Below are positions 1 through 6,331 of a DNA stretch of 12,761 bases, one piece after another. A program made the position numbers and the translations under genes. Numbering within the stretch: the stretch's first letter is position 1; the number at the start of each line of letters is the position of its first letter. The notes under the pieces are model-generated. The model saw only the letters and a list, made by a program, of their open reading frames with translations, searched no databases and was not told where the DNA came from. Source of the DNA: REEB509 sp044370335 (GTDB lineage: Bacteria > Pseudomonadota > Alphaproteobacteria > Caulobacterales > Aquidulcibacteraceae); NCBI GenBank assembly GCA_044370335.1, contig JBILVS010000083.1:1-12761 (forward strand), read 5' to 3'.

Positions 1-80
1 AAGCACGCTTCAAATCATCTCGCGCTCGTTAAACTCGCTTCCGCCAGATTGTGGATGCGATTTATGAGTCGGTGACCTAG
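1..80 (+). pseudogene. C-terminal remnant of an IS5-type transposase
   Basis: Frame 1 reads NHLALVKLASARLWMRF and then, one base out of register, YESVT followed by a stop at 78-80. Joined by adding one T in the run at 61-63, this resembles the usual C-terminus of IS5-family transposases (pattern NFLA-VKLAS-R-WLR-YES-stop). The rest of the gene lies to the left of the window, so the DDE core and the terminal inverted repeats cannot be judged. The remnant is too short for certainty; the family call rests on this tail alone. Confidence 0.45.
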
Positions 81-1088
81 CAGTCTTCTCCCATATAGCT
101 CGAGCCATGGTCGTGGTGCAGTGTCAGGCCCTTTGCCACGTCCGCCCGGATATCACCAAGATGGTGCGTGACGCCTTGCCGGACGGGCTCCAATGCCTCC
201 CACAGGCTCGCGGTTGATGAAGCGTGGGCACCAACAAACTCACCCGAGCAATGATCGACCACGATGAATACATAGGCACGCCCTTCCCTGGTCGTGACCG
301 TCTGCGTCATGTCGGCTCCCCAAACTATGTCGACTTTAATCAGTAACGATCGTGCCATCGTGCACACGGGTGTCGTGTTGGACAGGACGCTGCGGGGCGA
401 GAAGGTTGCTCTGTTTCATGATACGCCGCACCCGGCGTGCTGCCGTTCTTACACCCTGTGCCCGCAATCGTGCCCAGACTGTGCGGTAGCCTTCCCCGGA
501 GAAGGGCGAGGCGGCGATCACTGCCGCCTCGATGTGGGTGAGAAGCTCGGTGTCGCTGCAGGCCCTCGCAGGCCCCCGCAGGATCTGAGCATGCGCAGAG
601 TTGGCGGTGTCAGCCTCACCGCAGCAATGGCGATAGAAGGTTGCCCTAGGTACGCCCCAGATCCTGCAGACACGGGACATTCCATAGAGGCGGCGTGTGG
701 AGATCGAATGCGTCCGGCTCATCTCTTCGATCTCCCCCGAGGCCAAGAGGCGGACGCACTCCACCCTCTCGATCCTGGCGTAGAGCAACTCGTTGTCCAT
801 GGTGATTTCACTCATCTTGGCCTGAAGCCGGGCAATCTCGTCATCACGGGCATCCCGCTCCCGTTTCTTCAGGGCGCTTTCGGCAGCCGCGAGGGCCTTG
901 TCACGCCACTCCGTTAGGCGGTGAACCGGGACGCCAAGGTGGCGCGAAACCGCGTCCAGGCTTTCGCCGCGGAAAAGGCGTTGAACGGCGCCCCATTTCC
1001 GCTGCGCCGAAAAGGGCCGGGCCGGCCACGGCCCCGCCGTCGCCAGCGTTATGGTCGCGCGCCGACGGGTGCCGTGGCCTCCGTCTCG
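77..1088 (-). pseudogene. IS3-family transposase, frameshifted and truncated
   Basis: The - strand is open from a TAG at 1089-1091 to a TAA near 345, with no convincing start codon. It holds an N-terminal helix-turn-helix region (KWGAVQRLFRG, LDAVSRHLGVPVHRLTEWRD), a coiled-coil-like stretch (DDEIARLQAKMSEITMDNELL), and the HTH_21-type part (VCRIWGVPRATFYRH, FSGEGYRTVWARLRAQG). Reading resumes in another frame at KVDIVWGADMTQTVTTREGRAYVF, so one extra T in the GATTAAAGTC context (about 345) breaks the gene. The first catalytic Asp (WGADMT) and the second (HDHGS) are visible. The frame stops at 77-79 just after GSSYMGED, so the catalytic Glu and the whole C-terminus are missing. The element is dead, and its left end abuts an IS5-like tail. 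Its outer boundary near 1090-1240 could not be defined. Confidence 0.75.
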
Positions 1089-1240
1089 CTAGATGTCTCT
1101 AAGGTTTTCCTGTCCGTGCTCTACTCTGCTTGCCGAGAGAGATAGCACTTCGGACTTCCTCAGAAAACCGCGCCCCAGCCCAGACGAGGCGATTACTATC
1201 GAGCTTGTGGAAAGTCGGCTAAAAAGCGGAGGAGCGCAGG

Positions 1241-2158
1241 TCAGATGCCTTTTTCTCCGGCGAAGACATCCGCCCGCGCCTCCGACGCCCGCGCCTCAAT
1301 GAAATCCGCGAGCGCCTGTCCCGCAGGCGAAGGGCGCGCAGCCGCGAGCAGGCATAGCTCCGCGTCGCTCAGACCGGGCCAGCCCTGCCCGCTGGTGAGA
1401 ACGGGCAGCCCTTCAGGCACAAGCCCTCGGGTCATAACCGCATAGCCAAGCCCCGCCCGAACCGCTGCTGCGCACCCTGCATGGCTCGGGCTTTGGAAGG
1501 CGACGACCCATGGCGTTCCTGTCGTCTCCAGCGCCGCAATCGCCCGGGCGCGATAGACGCACGGCGCGGGCGAAACCACGAGCGGCAATGGCTTTCCGGC
1601 GCGAGCCTCCCCCAAGGACGCCTCGCCCCGATGCGCCGCTTGCTCAGGCCCCACCCAAACGAGGTCCTCTCTCCATAACGGCCTTGCCCCCGGATGCCGC
1701 GCCCGGGGGTCCTGCTTGACGATAACGAGGTCCTGCTCACCCCGTTCGAACGCTTCAATGAGGTGAAGCGTCAATTCGCAAGTGACGTGCAGCAAGACCC
1801 GCGGATGCGCCGCCGCGAACGGGCCCAAGATGCCTGGCAGAAAGGCGGTGGCGAAATCCTCGGGCGAGCCAAACCGCACCTCGCCTTCGATATCATCTTC
1901 CCGGAAACGGCCAAGCATCGCATCAGCCATGCGGACCATTTCCAATGCGTAGGGGAGCAGCTTTTCGCCGTCTGCGGTGAGGCCGACATTGCGGGTATCG
2001 CGTTCAATCAGCAGCGTGCCGAAATTGTCCTCAAGCCGCTTGATCTGGCTCGACACAGCTGATTGCGAGCGCCCCACCCGCTGCCCCGTTCGGGAAAAGC
2101 TCTTGGTCTCCGCCAAGACCACAAAGGTGCGCAAAAGGGCGGTGTCGACGTCGTACAT
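1241..2158 (-). CDS. LysR-family transcriptional regulator
   Basis: A 305-residue protein of normal LysR length. Residues about 6-65 are the winged helix-turn-helix DNA-binding domain (LLRTFVVLAETKSFSRTGQ, then QSAVSSQIKRLEDNFG and LTADGEKLLPYA). Residues about 90-295 form the periplasmic-binding-protein-like effector domain, starting at GEVRFGSPEDFAT. The effector cannot be told from sequence. The start is supported by GGAGG at 2163-2167, four bases upstream of the ATG. It lies 38 bases downstream of the SnoaL-like gene on the same strand, so the two are probably co-transcribed. The divergent sbtA-type permease is the obvious candidate target, because LysR regulators commonly act on a promoter next to their own transcription unit. 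That target is inferred. Confidence 0.93.
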   Translation of the reverse strand: MYDVDTALLRTFVVLAETKSFSRTGQRVGRSQSAVSSQIKRLEDNFGTLLIERDTRNVGLTADGEKLLPYALEMVRMADAMLGRFREDDIEGEVRFGSPEDFATAFLPGILGPFAAAHPRVLLHVTCELTLHLIEAFERGEQDLVIVKQDPRARHPGARPLWREDLVWVGPEQAAHRGEASLGEARAGKPLPLVVSPAPCVYRARAIAALETTGTPWVVAFQSPSHAGCAAAVRAGLGYAVMTRGLVPEGLPVLTSGQGWPGLSDAELCLLAAARPSPAGQALADFIEARASEARADVFAGEKGI

Positions 2159-2196
2159 GGGTCCTCCACCGCCCTTCGTTGCTTCGGCGCGAGCTT

Positions 2197-2667
2197 CTAG
2201 GGAGCCACGGGTTCAGGCATTAGGGAAGAGTGCAGAAGTTGGATGCGCCACACCCCGTCGATCTTCTCCCAAACAAAGCTGTAGCGGGCGGTAACGGTGT
2301 CGTTCTGGCCGTTACGCGTCAGCTGAAACGACCAGACACCAGCATCGATGGCCGTCGTATCATCCAACATGGTCACGTGGCGCTCAAGCACGGTCTCGTG
2401 CGGCGACAAGGCAAGAAAGTCCACAAAATAGGCCTCGATCCGAGCCGGCGTCGAGCGCACCTCATTCGAAACCGTCGGCAAGAGCACACCGTCGGGGGCG
2501 AAGAGCGCCGCCACCGTCCCCGGATCCCGGCTTTCAAGGGCGGCATCCCACCGCGCGAATTGGGCCTCGATCAAGGCCGCATCCTCCGCAGGCGTTGCGT
2601 GCGCTGGGGTAAACACCCCCCAAGAGGTCACCAAACCAAATGTGAGGGCCAACAAAGCGCGTTTCAT
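2197..2667 (-). CDS. Secreted SnoaL-like (SgcJ/EcaC-type) protein
   Basis: A 157-residue protein starting MKRALLALTFGLVTSWG, with a clear signal peptide probably cut after AHA (about residue 23). The mature part matches the SnoaL/NTF2-like SgcJ/EcaC pattern: an N-terminal helix with IEAQFARWDAALESRDPGTV, then ALFAPDGVLLPTVSNE, a cone-forming sheet, and a late VTARYSFVWEKIDGVWRI followed by LHSS. These proteins fold as small alpha+beta barrels that bind small ligands or act as minor enzymes; the substrate is unknown. An ATG 21 codons further upstream exists, but the signal peptide and an AAGGAG seven bases before 2667 fix the shorter start. The LysR gene follows at 38 bases. A periplasmic location is inferred from the signal peptide. 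Confidence 0.85.
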   Translation of the reverse strand: MKRALLALTFGLVTSWGVFTPAHATPAEDAALIEAQFARWDAALESRDPGTVAALFAPDGVLLPTVSNEVRSTPARIEAYFVDFLALSPHETVLERHVTMLDDTTAIDAGVWSFQLTRNGQNDTVTARYSFVWEKIDGVWRIQLLHSSLMPEPVAP

Positions 2668-2674
2668 AAGCGAG

Positions 2675-2680
2675 CTCCTT
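2675..2680 (-). promoter_or_regulatory. Ribosome binding site deciding the SnoaL-like start
   Basis: The - strand reads AAGGAG here, seven bases before the ATG at 2665-2667. No comparable site precedes the ATG at 2728-2730, and starting there would bury the signal peptide behind 21 residues. The downstream start is therefore preferred. Confidence 0.75.
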
Positions 2681-2701
2681 CTGGTGTTGCGTGCCTCGAT
2701 G

Positions 2702-2743
2702 ATTGGCAAAGACAGCTGGAGGATCGCCAACGCAAAGATTGGC
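2702..2743. promoter_or_regulatory. TTGGC/GCCAA repeats in the divergent promoter region
   Basis: Three copies of a 5-base unit alternate in orientation: TTGGC at 2703-2707, GCCAA at 2726-2730 and TTGGC at 2739-2743. They form inverted repeats with spacers of 18 and 8 bases; a further GCCAA lies at 2819-2823. The set is in the spacer between the SnoaL-LysR unit and the bicarbonate permease, where a LysR operator would be expected. On the - strand, TTGGCG (2725-2730) and GCCAAT (2702-2707) are 17 bases apart and could be a weak -35/-10 pair for the SnoaL-like gene. Short repeats like these can arise by chance. Confidence 0.35.
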
Positions 2744-2863
2744 TAGCACTCATCGCCGCCAGTGATTGATCGACGGCACTGATAAGCGGCATCCGGATTT
2801 TGCGTTACGCCGATCAAGGCCAACAACGCTATCGGAACCGGCGTTTGCCTACGGGGCCCCCTG

Positions 2864-3844
2864 ATGCCGGTTGATATTCTGATCGAGAATCTCGTTTCGC
2901 CAATAACCATGGCGTTCTTGTTGGGGGTGATCGCGACGCTGATCCGGTCCGATCTGGAAATCCCCGAGCCCGTGATGCGGATCTTCGCGATCTTCTTGCT
3001 GTTTTCGATTGGCTTGCAGGGCGGCCAAGAGCTGGCGGGGGCCTCCATCGCCGATCTGACTGGGGCTGCCTCGACGACCGCAGCCTTGGTCATCGGCTTG
3101 CCGCTCCTTTCGTTCTTGGTGGCGCGCTACATCCTGCGCCTCTCCATCGAGAACGCCGCCGGGGTCGCGGCCCTTTATGGCTCAGTCTCTTCGGTGACGT
3201 TCGTTGTGTCCCGCAGCTATGCCGAAACCATGGGCACCCCGATGGATGGCTTCATTACGGCCCTCGTGGCTTTGATGGAGCTCGGGATTTTGGTGGCCCT
3301 ATTCATTGGCCGCCTGGCATTGAGCCGCGCCTCAGGCGAGACGGGCGGATTGGGAGCCATTCTTCTCGAAACCCTACGCGGAAGAGGCCTTGTTCTGTTG
3401 GGCGGAGGCCTCATCATCGGCGCGTCGATCGGCGAAACGAACTTCTCCCGGATCGAGCCCTTCTTCGTCGATCTGTTCCGCGGGGTCTTGGTGCTCTTCC
3501 TTTTGGAAATGGGCATGACCGCCGCCAAGCAGCTGCGCGAGTTCGCGCGGGTCGGCCCCATCATGACCGCCTTTGCTTTGATGATGCCGATGATCAACGG
3601 CGCCATAGGCACCCTTCTGGGGACGCTCGCTGGGCTTTCGGTGGGCTCGGCCTTCGTATTGGGGGCGGTCGCAGCCTCCGCCTCTTACATCGATGCTCCA
3701 GCTGCGGTGCGGGCGACTTTTCCCTCAGCCAACCCGTCCATCTATCTCACGAGCTCGCTCGGCATAACCTTCCCCTTCATGCTGATCGTGGGGGTCCCCG
3801 CAGTCTATGAAATGGCGGTGTTCTGGGCCTCGACCTTGAACTGA
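2864..3844 (+). CDS. sbtA: SbtA-type sodium-dependent bicarbonate permease
   Basis: A 326-residue, strongly hydrophobic protein with about ten membrane segments in two pseudo-symmetric halves. Family signatures are visible: GSVSSVTF at residues 106-113, ASASYIDAPAAVR at 271-283, and NPSIYLTSSLGITFPF at 290-305. These correspond to the discontinuous-helix and substrate-binding regions of SbtA (formerly DUF897). SbtA imports bicarbonate with sodium in cyanobacteria; non-photosynthetic bacteria carry homologues whose substrate is less certain. No other start codon lies between the upstream in-frame stop and this ATG, although no good ribosome site precedes it. No PII-like SbtB partner gene lies beside it. 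Its divergent LysR gene is the likely regulator. The family is clear; the transported ion is inferred. Confidence 0.88.
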   Translation: MPVDILIENLVSPITMAFLLGVIATLIRSDLEIPEPVMRIFAIFLLFSIGLQGGQELAGASIADLTGAASTTAALVIGLPLLSFLVARYILRLSIENAAGVAALYGSVSSVTFVVSRSYAETMGTPMDGFITALVALMELGILVALFIGRLALSRASGETGGLGAILLETLRGRGLVLLGGGLIIGASIGETNFSRIEPFFVDLFRGVLVLFLLEMGMTAAKQLREFARVGPIMTAFALMMPMINGAIGTLLGTLAGLSVGSAFVLGAVAASASYIDAPAAVRATFPSANPSIYLTSSLGITFPFMLIVGVPAVYEMAVFWASTLN

Positions 3845-3872
3845 ATGCAGCAAGGTCGAGGGTGCGCCTTTT
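3828..3872 (+). terminator. Hairpin across the sbtA stop codon, possible terminator
   Basis: CCTCGACCTT (3828-3837) pairs perfectly with AAGGTCGAGG (3852-3861). The 14-base loop holds the TGA stop and a small inner CTG/CAG stem. A TTTT run follows at 3869-3872, seven bases after the stem, so this is not a textbook terminator. It may instead protect the mRNA 3' end. Confidence 0.4.
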
Positions 3873-3936
3873 ATCGAGCGGAAGGAATCTTGATGAGGCT
3901 TCCAAGAGCTTCCACGCTCTATTCAGCGTCATCAGC

Positions 3937-4263
3937 TCAGCCTAAACGCTCCGAGCGCTGCGTGACTATCAGCGCCGTGCCCCAAGCCAGAAGGACCCAC
4001 GCCAGAAGCCACCCCAGGCTTGCCCACGCCACGAGGCTGGGCGCGATGAGCCGCCTTGTGCTCCATGCGACAACCTCCTCAGCACCCAGACCGCGGCTGC
4101 CCATAATTGCCGGCCCCATCGCGGCGCGGAATGACTCCATTTCAGCCCGCGCGCCGGATTGTCTGTCGAAGGCCGTAAGCGCGCTCGTGCCTGCGATGTC
4201 GATCATTGCGATCGATTGCGCGAGTGTCGGCGTCAGCCCCTGCACCGCTTTGGCGAACGCCAT
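3937..4263 (-). CDS. Small hypothetical membrane protein
   Basis: A 108-residue protein of unrecognised family. It has a soluble N-terminal two thirds (MAFAKAVQGLTPTLAQSIAM, then an Arg/Glu-containing linker) and one C-terminal membrane segment at about residues 76-100 (PSLVAWASLGWLLAWVLLAW). It ends in a short basic tail. Codon third positions are G/C-rich in this frame, which supports real coding. An in-frame TGA lies about 15 codons upstream, so the protein cannot extend far. No ribosome binding site precedes either Met 1 or Met 20, so the start is uncertain. It stands alone, divergent from the membrane-anchored gene at 4587. It might be the surviving C-terminal part of a longer decayed gene. 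Confidence 0.5.
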   Translation of the reverse strand: MAFAKAVQGLTPTLAQSIAMIDIAGTSALTAFDRQSGARAEMESFRAAMGPAIMGSRGLGAEEVVAWSTRRLIAPSLVAWASLGWLLAWVLLAWGTALIVTQRSERLG

Positions 4264-4586
4264 CTGGCGCCCAAGCCGCCACGGAGTTCAAATTGGCAGC
4301 GCAACCGGCGCAGTGCGCTGTCTCATAACCATGCCCCAGTACACTCTCGGCTGCGCACTTCCTGCGAGTGGCCCACCGCGGCCAAAGGGGGCTCGCGTCG
4401 GCGCGCGCGGCGGCCCGGCGGATTGCTGCCGAACTGCACGGGACTGCACGGGGCGGCTGATCGGCCGCTCCTCGACGCCGCCTAGCAAGAAGGCGTGAAT
4501 GCGCCAGTTCCCCCAAATCATCCCGCTCATCGCATCGGTGCGAAACCTGCAGCGCACTGACCGACGCCTTTGGCGAAGGAAAGCCC
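4264..4586. other. Spacer between divergent genes, no gene seen
   Basis: This 323-base stretch separates two divergent genes and should hold both promoters. Long open frames cross it on both strands, but their compositions (runs rich in Arg, Pro and Gly with no domain-like pattern) look like GC-rich noise. A 10-base tandem repeat is at 4433-4452. No convincing -35/-10 pair or RNA was found. Confidence 0.5.
4433..4452. repeat. Two-copy tandem repeat of ACTGCACGGG
   Basis: ACTGCACGGG occurs twice with no gap (4433-4442 and 4443-4452) in the divergent spacer. It could be a pair of regulator half-sites or a chance or slippage duplication; nothing further supports a role. Confidence 0.5.
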
Positions 4587-5345
4587 ATGGACACCGCCTC
4601 GACTTCTTCCGCGCACCCTGCTCCGGCGAAGCCCCGCCGCGCTGCTGTCCGTCGCACGGGAAAAACAGCCCTTCGTTGGATTGCCGGTGTTTCCATTCTC
4701 GCCTTGTTGGCGGCGGCCGGCTTCGGCGTGGCGACCGCGTTCGCCGATATGGCGAAACAAGACGCTCTCGCCGGCGCCTATCAGGAGGTGTCCGCAGACG
4801 CCGCGCGCGCCGCTGGAGGGAATCCCGGCCCAGATTGGGAGACCCTTTTGGAGGCGCCTGCCGGCCGCCGCAGCCTCGCGCTCTGGTTTGACACGATCCG
4901 CAGCCAATGGCCCTCGGCCTGTTCGGATGGGATGGCCAAAGTCAGCCAATCGAGCGCGGCCTGTCTGCCGGACTCGGGCTTTCTGCAGGCGCTAATCGAT
5001 GCGCGACTTGGTCCACAGAGCTATCAAGCCTTGGCCGACAACGCTGCGGCCACCGCCCTTGAACGCGCCGCCGTCGCCCAGCCAATCGCGGCCCCCGAAC
5101 CCGCCGTGATGGATCGCGACGTCGCCGCGGGAGACACCGCAGTGGAGCGCGCGGCGGAGGCCTTGCGTGCGGAAAGCGACCATGCAGAGTTAGAGGCATT
5201 CCTGGGCGCTTATGAGCCGTCCCCAGCACCTGTAACCGTCTCTGTTCCGCCAACGCCCGCGACGGGGCCGATCGAAGCGCTTGAGGCGCCAGTGTTGGAG
5301 ACTTCGCCCGTTATTGAGGAATCCGCCCTCCTGTACCTTTTTTGA
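4587..5345 (+). CDS. Membrane-anchored Ala/Pro-rich hypothetical protein
   Basis: A 252-residue protein with a basic, Pro-containing cytoplasmic N-terminus (KPRRAAVRRTGKTALR) and one membrane segment at about residues 31-53 (WIAGVSILALLAAAGFGVAT). An extracytoplasmic region rich in Ala, Pro and Glu follows. Two cysteines at about residues 111 and 125 (SACSDG, AACLPD) could form a disulfide outside the membrane. An AAGGA six bases before the ATG supports the start. The last third is low-complexity and probably disordered. The family is not recognised. The terminal residues SALLYLF come from a T-run, and coding-like sequence continues in the same frame after two stops. The natural C-terminus may therefore lie further on. 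Confidence 0.7.
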   Translation: MDTASTSSAHPAPAKPRRAAVRRTGKTALRWIAGVSILALLAAAGFGVATAFADMAKQDALAGAYQEVSADAARAAGGNPGPDWETLLEAPAGRRSLALWFDTIRSQWPSACSDGMAKVSQSSAACLPDSGFLQALIDARLGPQSYQALADNAAATALERAAVAQPIAAPEPAVMDRDVAAGDTAVERAAEALRAESDHAELEAFLGAYEPSPAPVTVSVPPTPATGPIEALEAPVLETSPVIEESALLYLF

Positions 5346-5623
5346 GCGGGTTAGGACATCCTGTCCGCCTCGGGCCGGCCGATCGAGAGCAGCCCTTCGC
5401 CCCCTGCGCCTTCGAGCGCCTGGGGGGACATGCGCCTCGATTGGTCAGGTGAGTTGCACGCCCAGTGGGGAGTTGCGCCGGGGGTCGCCCCCCGCCCGAC
5501 GATCAGCCTGCCGCGATTGCGGGCCCCACGCTCAATCCCGATGAGCCGGCGGCGGCCAATCCGTCGGCGCTCCTGGGCGGCCCGGTTCTGAAAGCAGCGA
5601 CGCTCGCGCTCGTCACGCCTTGA
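5346..5623 (+). pseudogene. Coding-like tail continuing the 4587 gene
   Basis: After the TGA (5343-5345) and a TAG (5352-5354), the same frame reads DILSASGRPIESSPSPPAPS and then WGDMRLDWSGELHAQWGVAP. At the G5/C6 runs near 5475-5490 the sensible reading moves by one base to DDQPAAIAGPTLNPDEPAAA and LGGPVLKAATLALVTP, with a TGA at 5621-5623. Composition and amino-acid style match the preceding protein, so this is probably the original C-terminus. It is cut off either by real indels or by sequence errors at homopolymers. No independent gene or start codon is convincing here. Confidence 0.4.
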
Positions 5624-5650
5624 GGCGGGGCCCTAGTCTGCAACGGATAA

Positions 5651-5726
5651 TGGTGAGCCCGCCGGGATTCGAACCCGGGACCTACTGATTAAAAGTCAGT
5701 TGCTCTACCGGCTGAGCTACAGGCTC
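5651..5726 (-). tRNA. tRNA-Lys (anticodon UUU)
   Basis: The - strand folds as a full cloverleaf of 76 bases. The acceptor stem pairs GAGCCTG with CGGGCTC (one T-G pair). The D-arm contains TAGCTCAGCCGGTAGAGCA. The anticodon stem ACTGA/TCAGT encloses the loop CTTTTAA with anticodon TTT (5691-5693). The T-arm contains CCGGGTTCGAATCCCGG. The discriminator base is A and the 3' CCA is encoded in the DNA (5651-5653). It decodes AAA and, by wobble, AAG. It lies on the same strand as the holin-like gene and nitronate monooxygenase upstream, but a terminator and its own spacer suggest separate transcription. Confidence 0.97.
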
Positions 5727-5764
5727 TCTGCGCTCAGCCTGAAGCCGCGCGCTCGGTGGGCGGT

Positions 5765-5792
5765 TCGTAACGAGATGCGCGGGAGCGCGCAA
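5765..5792 (-). promoter_or_regulatory. Possible promoter of tRNA-Lys
   Basis: On the - strand TTGCGC (5787-5792) and TTACGA (5765-5770) are 16 bases apart, and transcription would begin about 30 bases before the mature tRNA. The -10 is a poor match, so this is tentative. Elsewhere in the spacer, a run of six T on the - strand (near 5810) follows the upstream gene and may end its transcript. Confidence 0.25.
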
Positions 5793-5833
5793 GCCGACCG
5801 TGTGAGAAAAAACCCGGATGGCGCGGCGGCTTA

Positions 5834-6196
5834 TTATGACCTCGGGACCGAAAGCCACCGCCGGCGCGCGGGGAATTGGAGCGCGCCGCCCCTGGCCAAG
5901 GGGGCCGGCCGGTCGGCGCAGAAGACGAAGCCGTCAACGGGAGGACACGCCGCCTCGCCCGCGCCGAACAGGTCGAATGAGGAGAGCGGCGCGCACGCCC
6001 GGGCTCGGCCAAGGCCCACGCCAGGCGCCCCAAGAGCGAACAGCAAATCAGAGGCGGTTCCGACGATCTGGTCAGCGCTCTCGCAGGGCAGCGGCTGACC
6101 GAACTTGCCGGCGACATAGGCGAGCGCCACGGACGCGACGGCCCGCATGGTAACGGAGCGATAGAAGGGTTTGGTATCTTGGGGTTGGATGGTCAC
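5834..6196 (-). CDS. Small holin-like membrane protein
   Basis: A 120-residue protein. Its first half (KPFYRSVTMRAVASVALAYV, AGKFGQPLPCESADQIVGTA, SDLLFALGAPGVGLGRARA) resembles the small holin-like proteins of phages and gene-transfer agents. Those typically read KP-Y-S-T with a hydrophobic helix, a short acidic loop, a second hydrophobic helix and a GR-RA end. Holins make membrane lesions that release phage lysins; the similarity here is of pattern only. The C-terminal half, rich in Cys, Pro, Gly and Arg, fits the family less well and may be out of frame or lineage-specific. No strong ribosome site precedes the ATG. It follows the terminator of the nitronate monooxygenase and precedes tRNA-Lys. 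No other phage gene is nearby, so a lone remnant or an unrelated small membrane protein are both possible. Confidence 0.5.
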   Translation of the reverse strand: MTIQPQDTKPFYRSVTMRAVASVALAYVAGKFGQPLPCESADQIVGTASDLLFALGAPGVGLGRARACAPLSSFDLFGAGEAACPPVDGFVFCADRPAPLARGGALQFPARRRWLSVPRS

Positions 6197-6270
6197 GGTC
6201 AGGCCTCGCCGGTTGGGGTGATGCCGCGAAGGAGGCTAGGCGGAGAACAAAACCGGCGGATCAACTGCGA

Positions 6271-6306
6271 AAGAAAAGGGCCGCTCCCTCGCGGGAAGGC
6301 GGCCCT
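6271..6306 (-). terminator. Intrinsic terminator of the nitronate monooxygenase gene
   Basis: On the - strand AGGGCCGC pairs with GCGGCCCT. Inside this stem, after a small bulge, is a CCC/GGG stem closed by a GCGA loop, and the whole is followed by TTTTCTT. It begins 25 bases after the TAA of the nitronate monooxygenase gene and fits a rho-independent terminator well. It separates that gene from the holin-like gene. Confidence 0.8.
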
Positions 6307-6331
6307 GATATTGTGGACTTGGATCTGAGAC

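Noticed and set aside
294..917. 207-residue + strand frame over the transposase
   Set aside because: Opposite strand carries convincing IS3-type transposase motifs in two frames; this one does not resemble any family.
3845..4498. 217-residue + strand frame after sbtA
   Set aside because: It overlaps the better-supported - strand membrane gene, has a low-complexity Arg/Ala composition, and its start has no ribosome site.
4288..4557. 89-residue - strand frame upstream of the small membrane gene
   Set aside because: Same frame as the downstream gene but separated by a TGA; the translation looks like noise in a promoter region.
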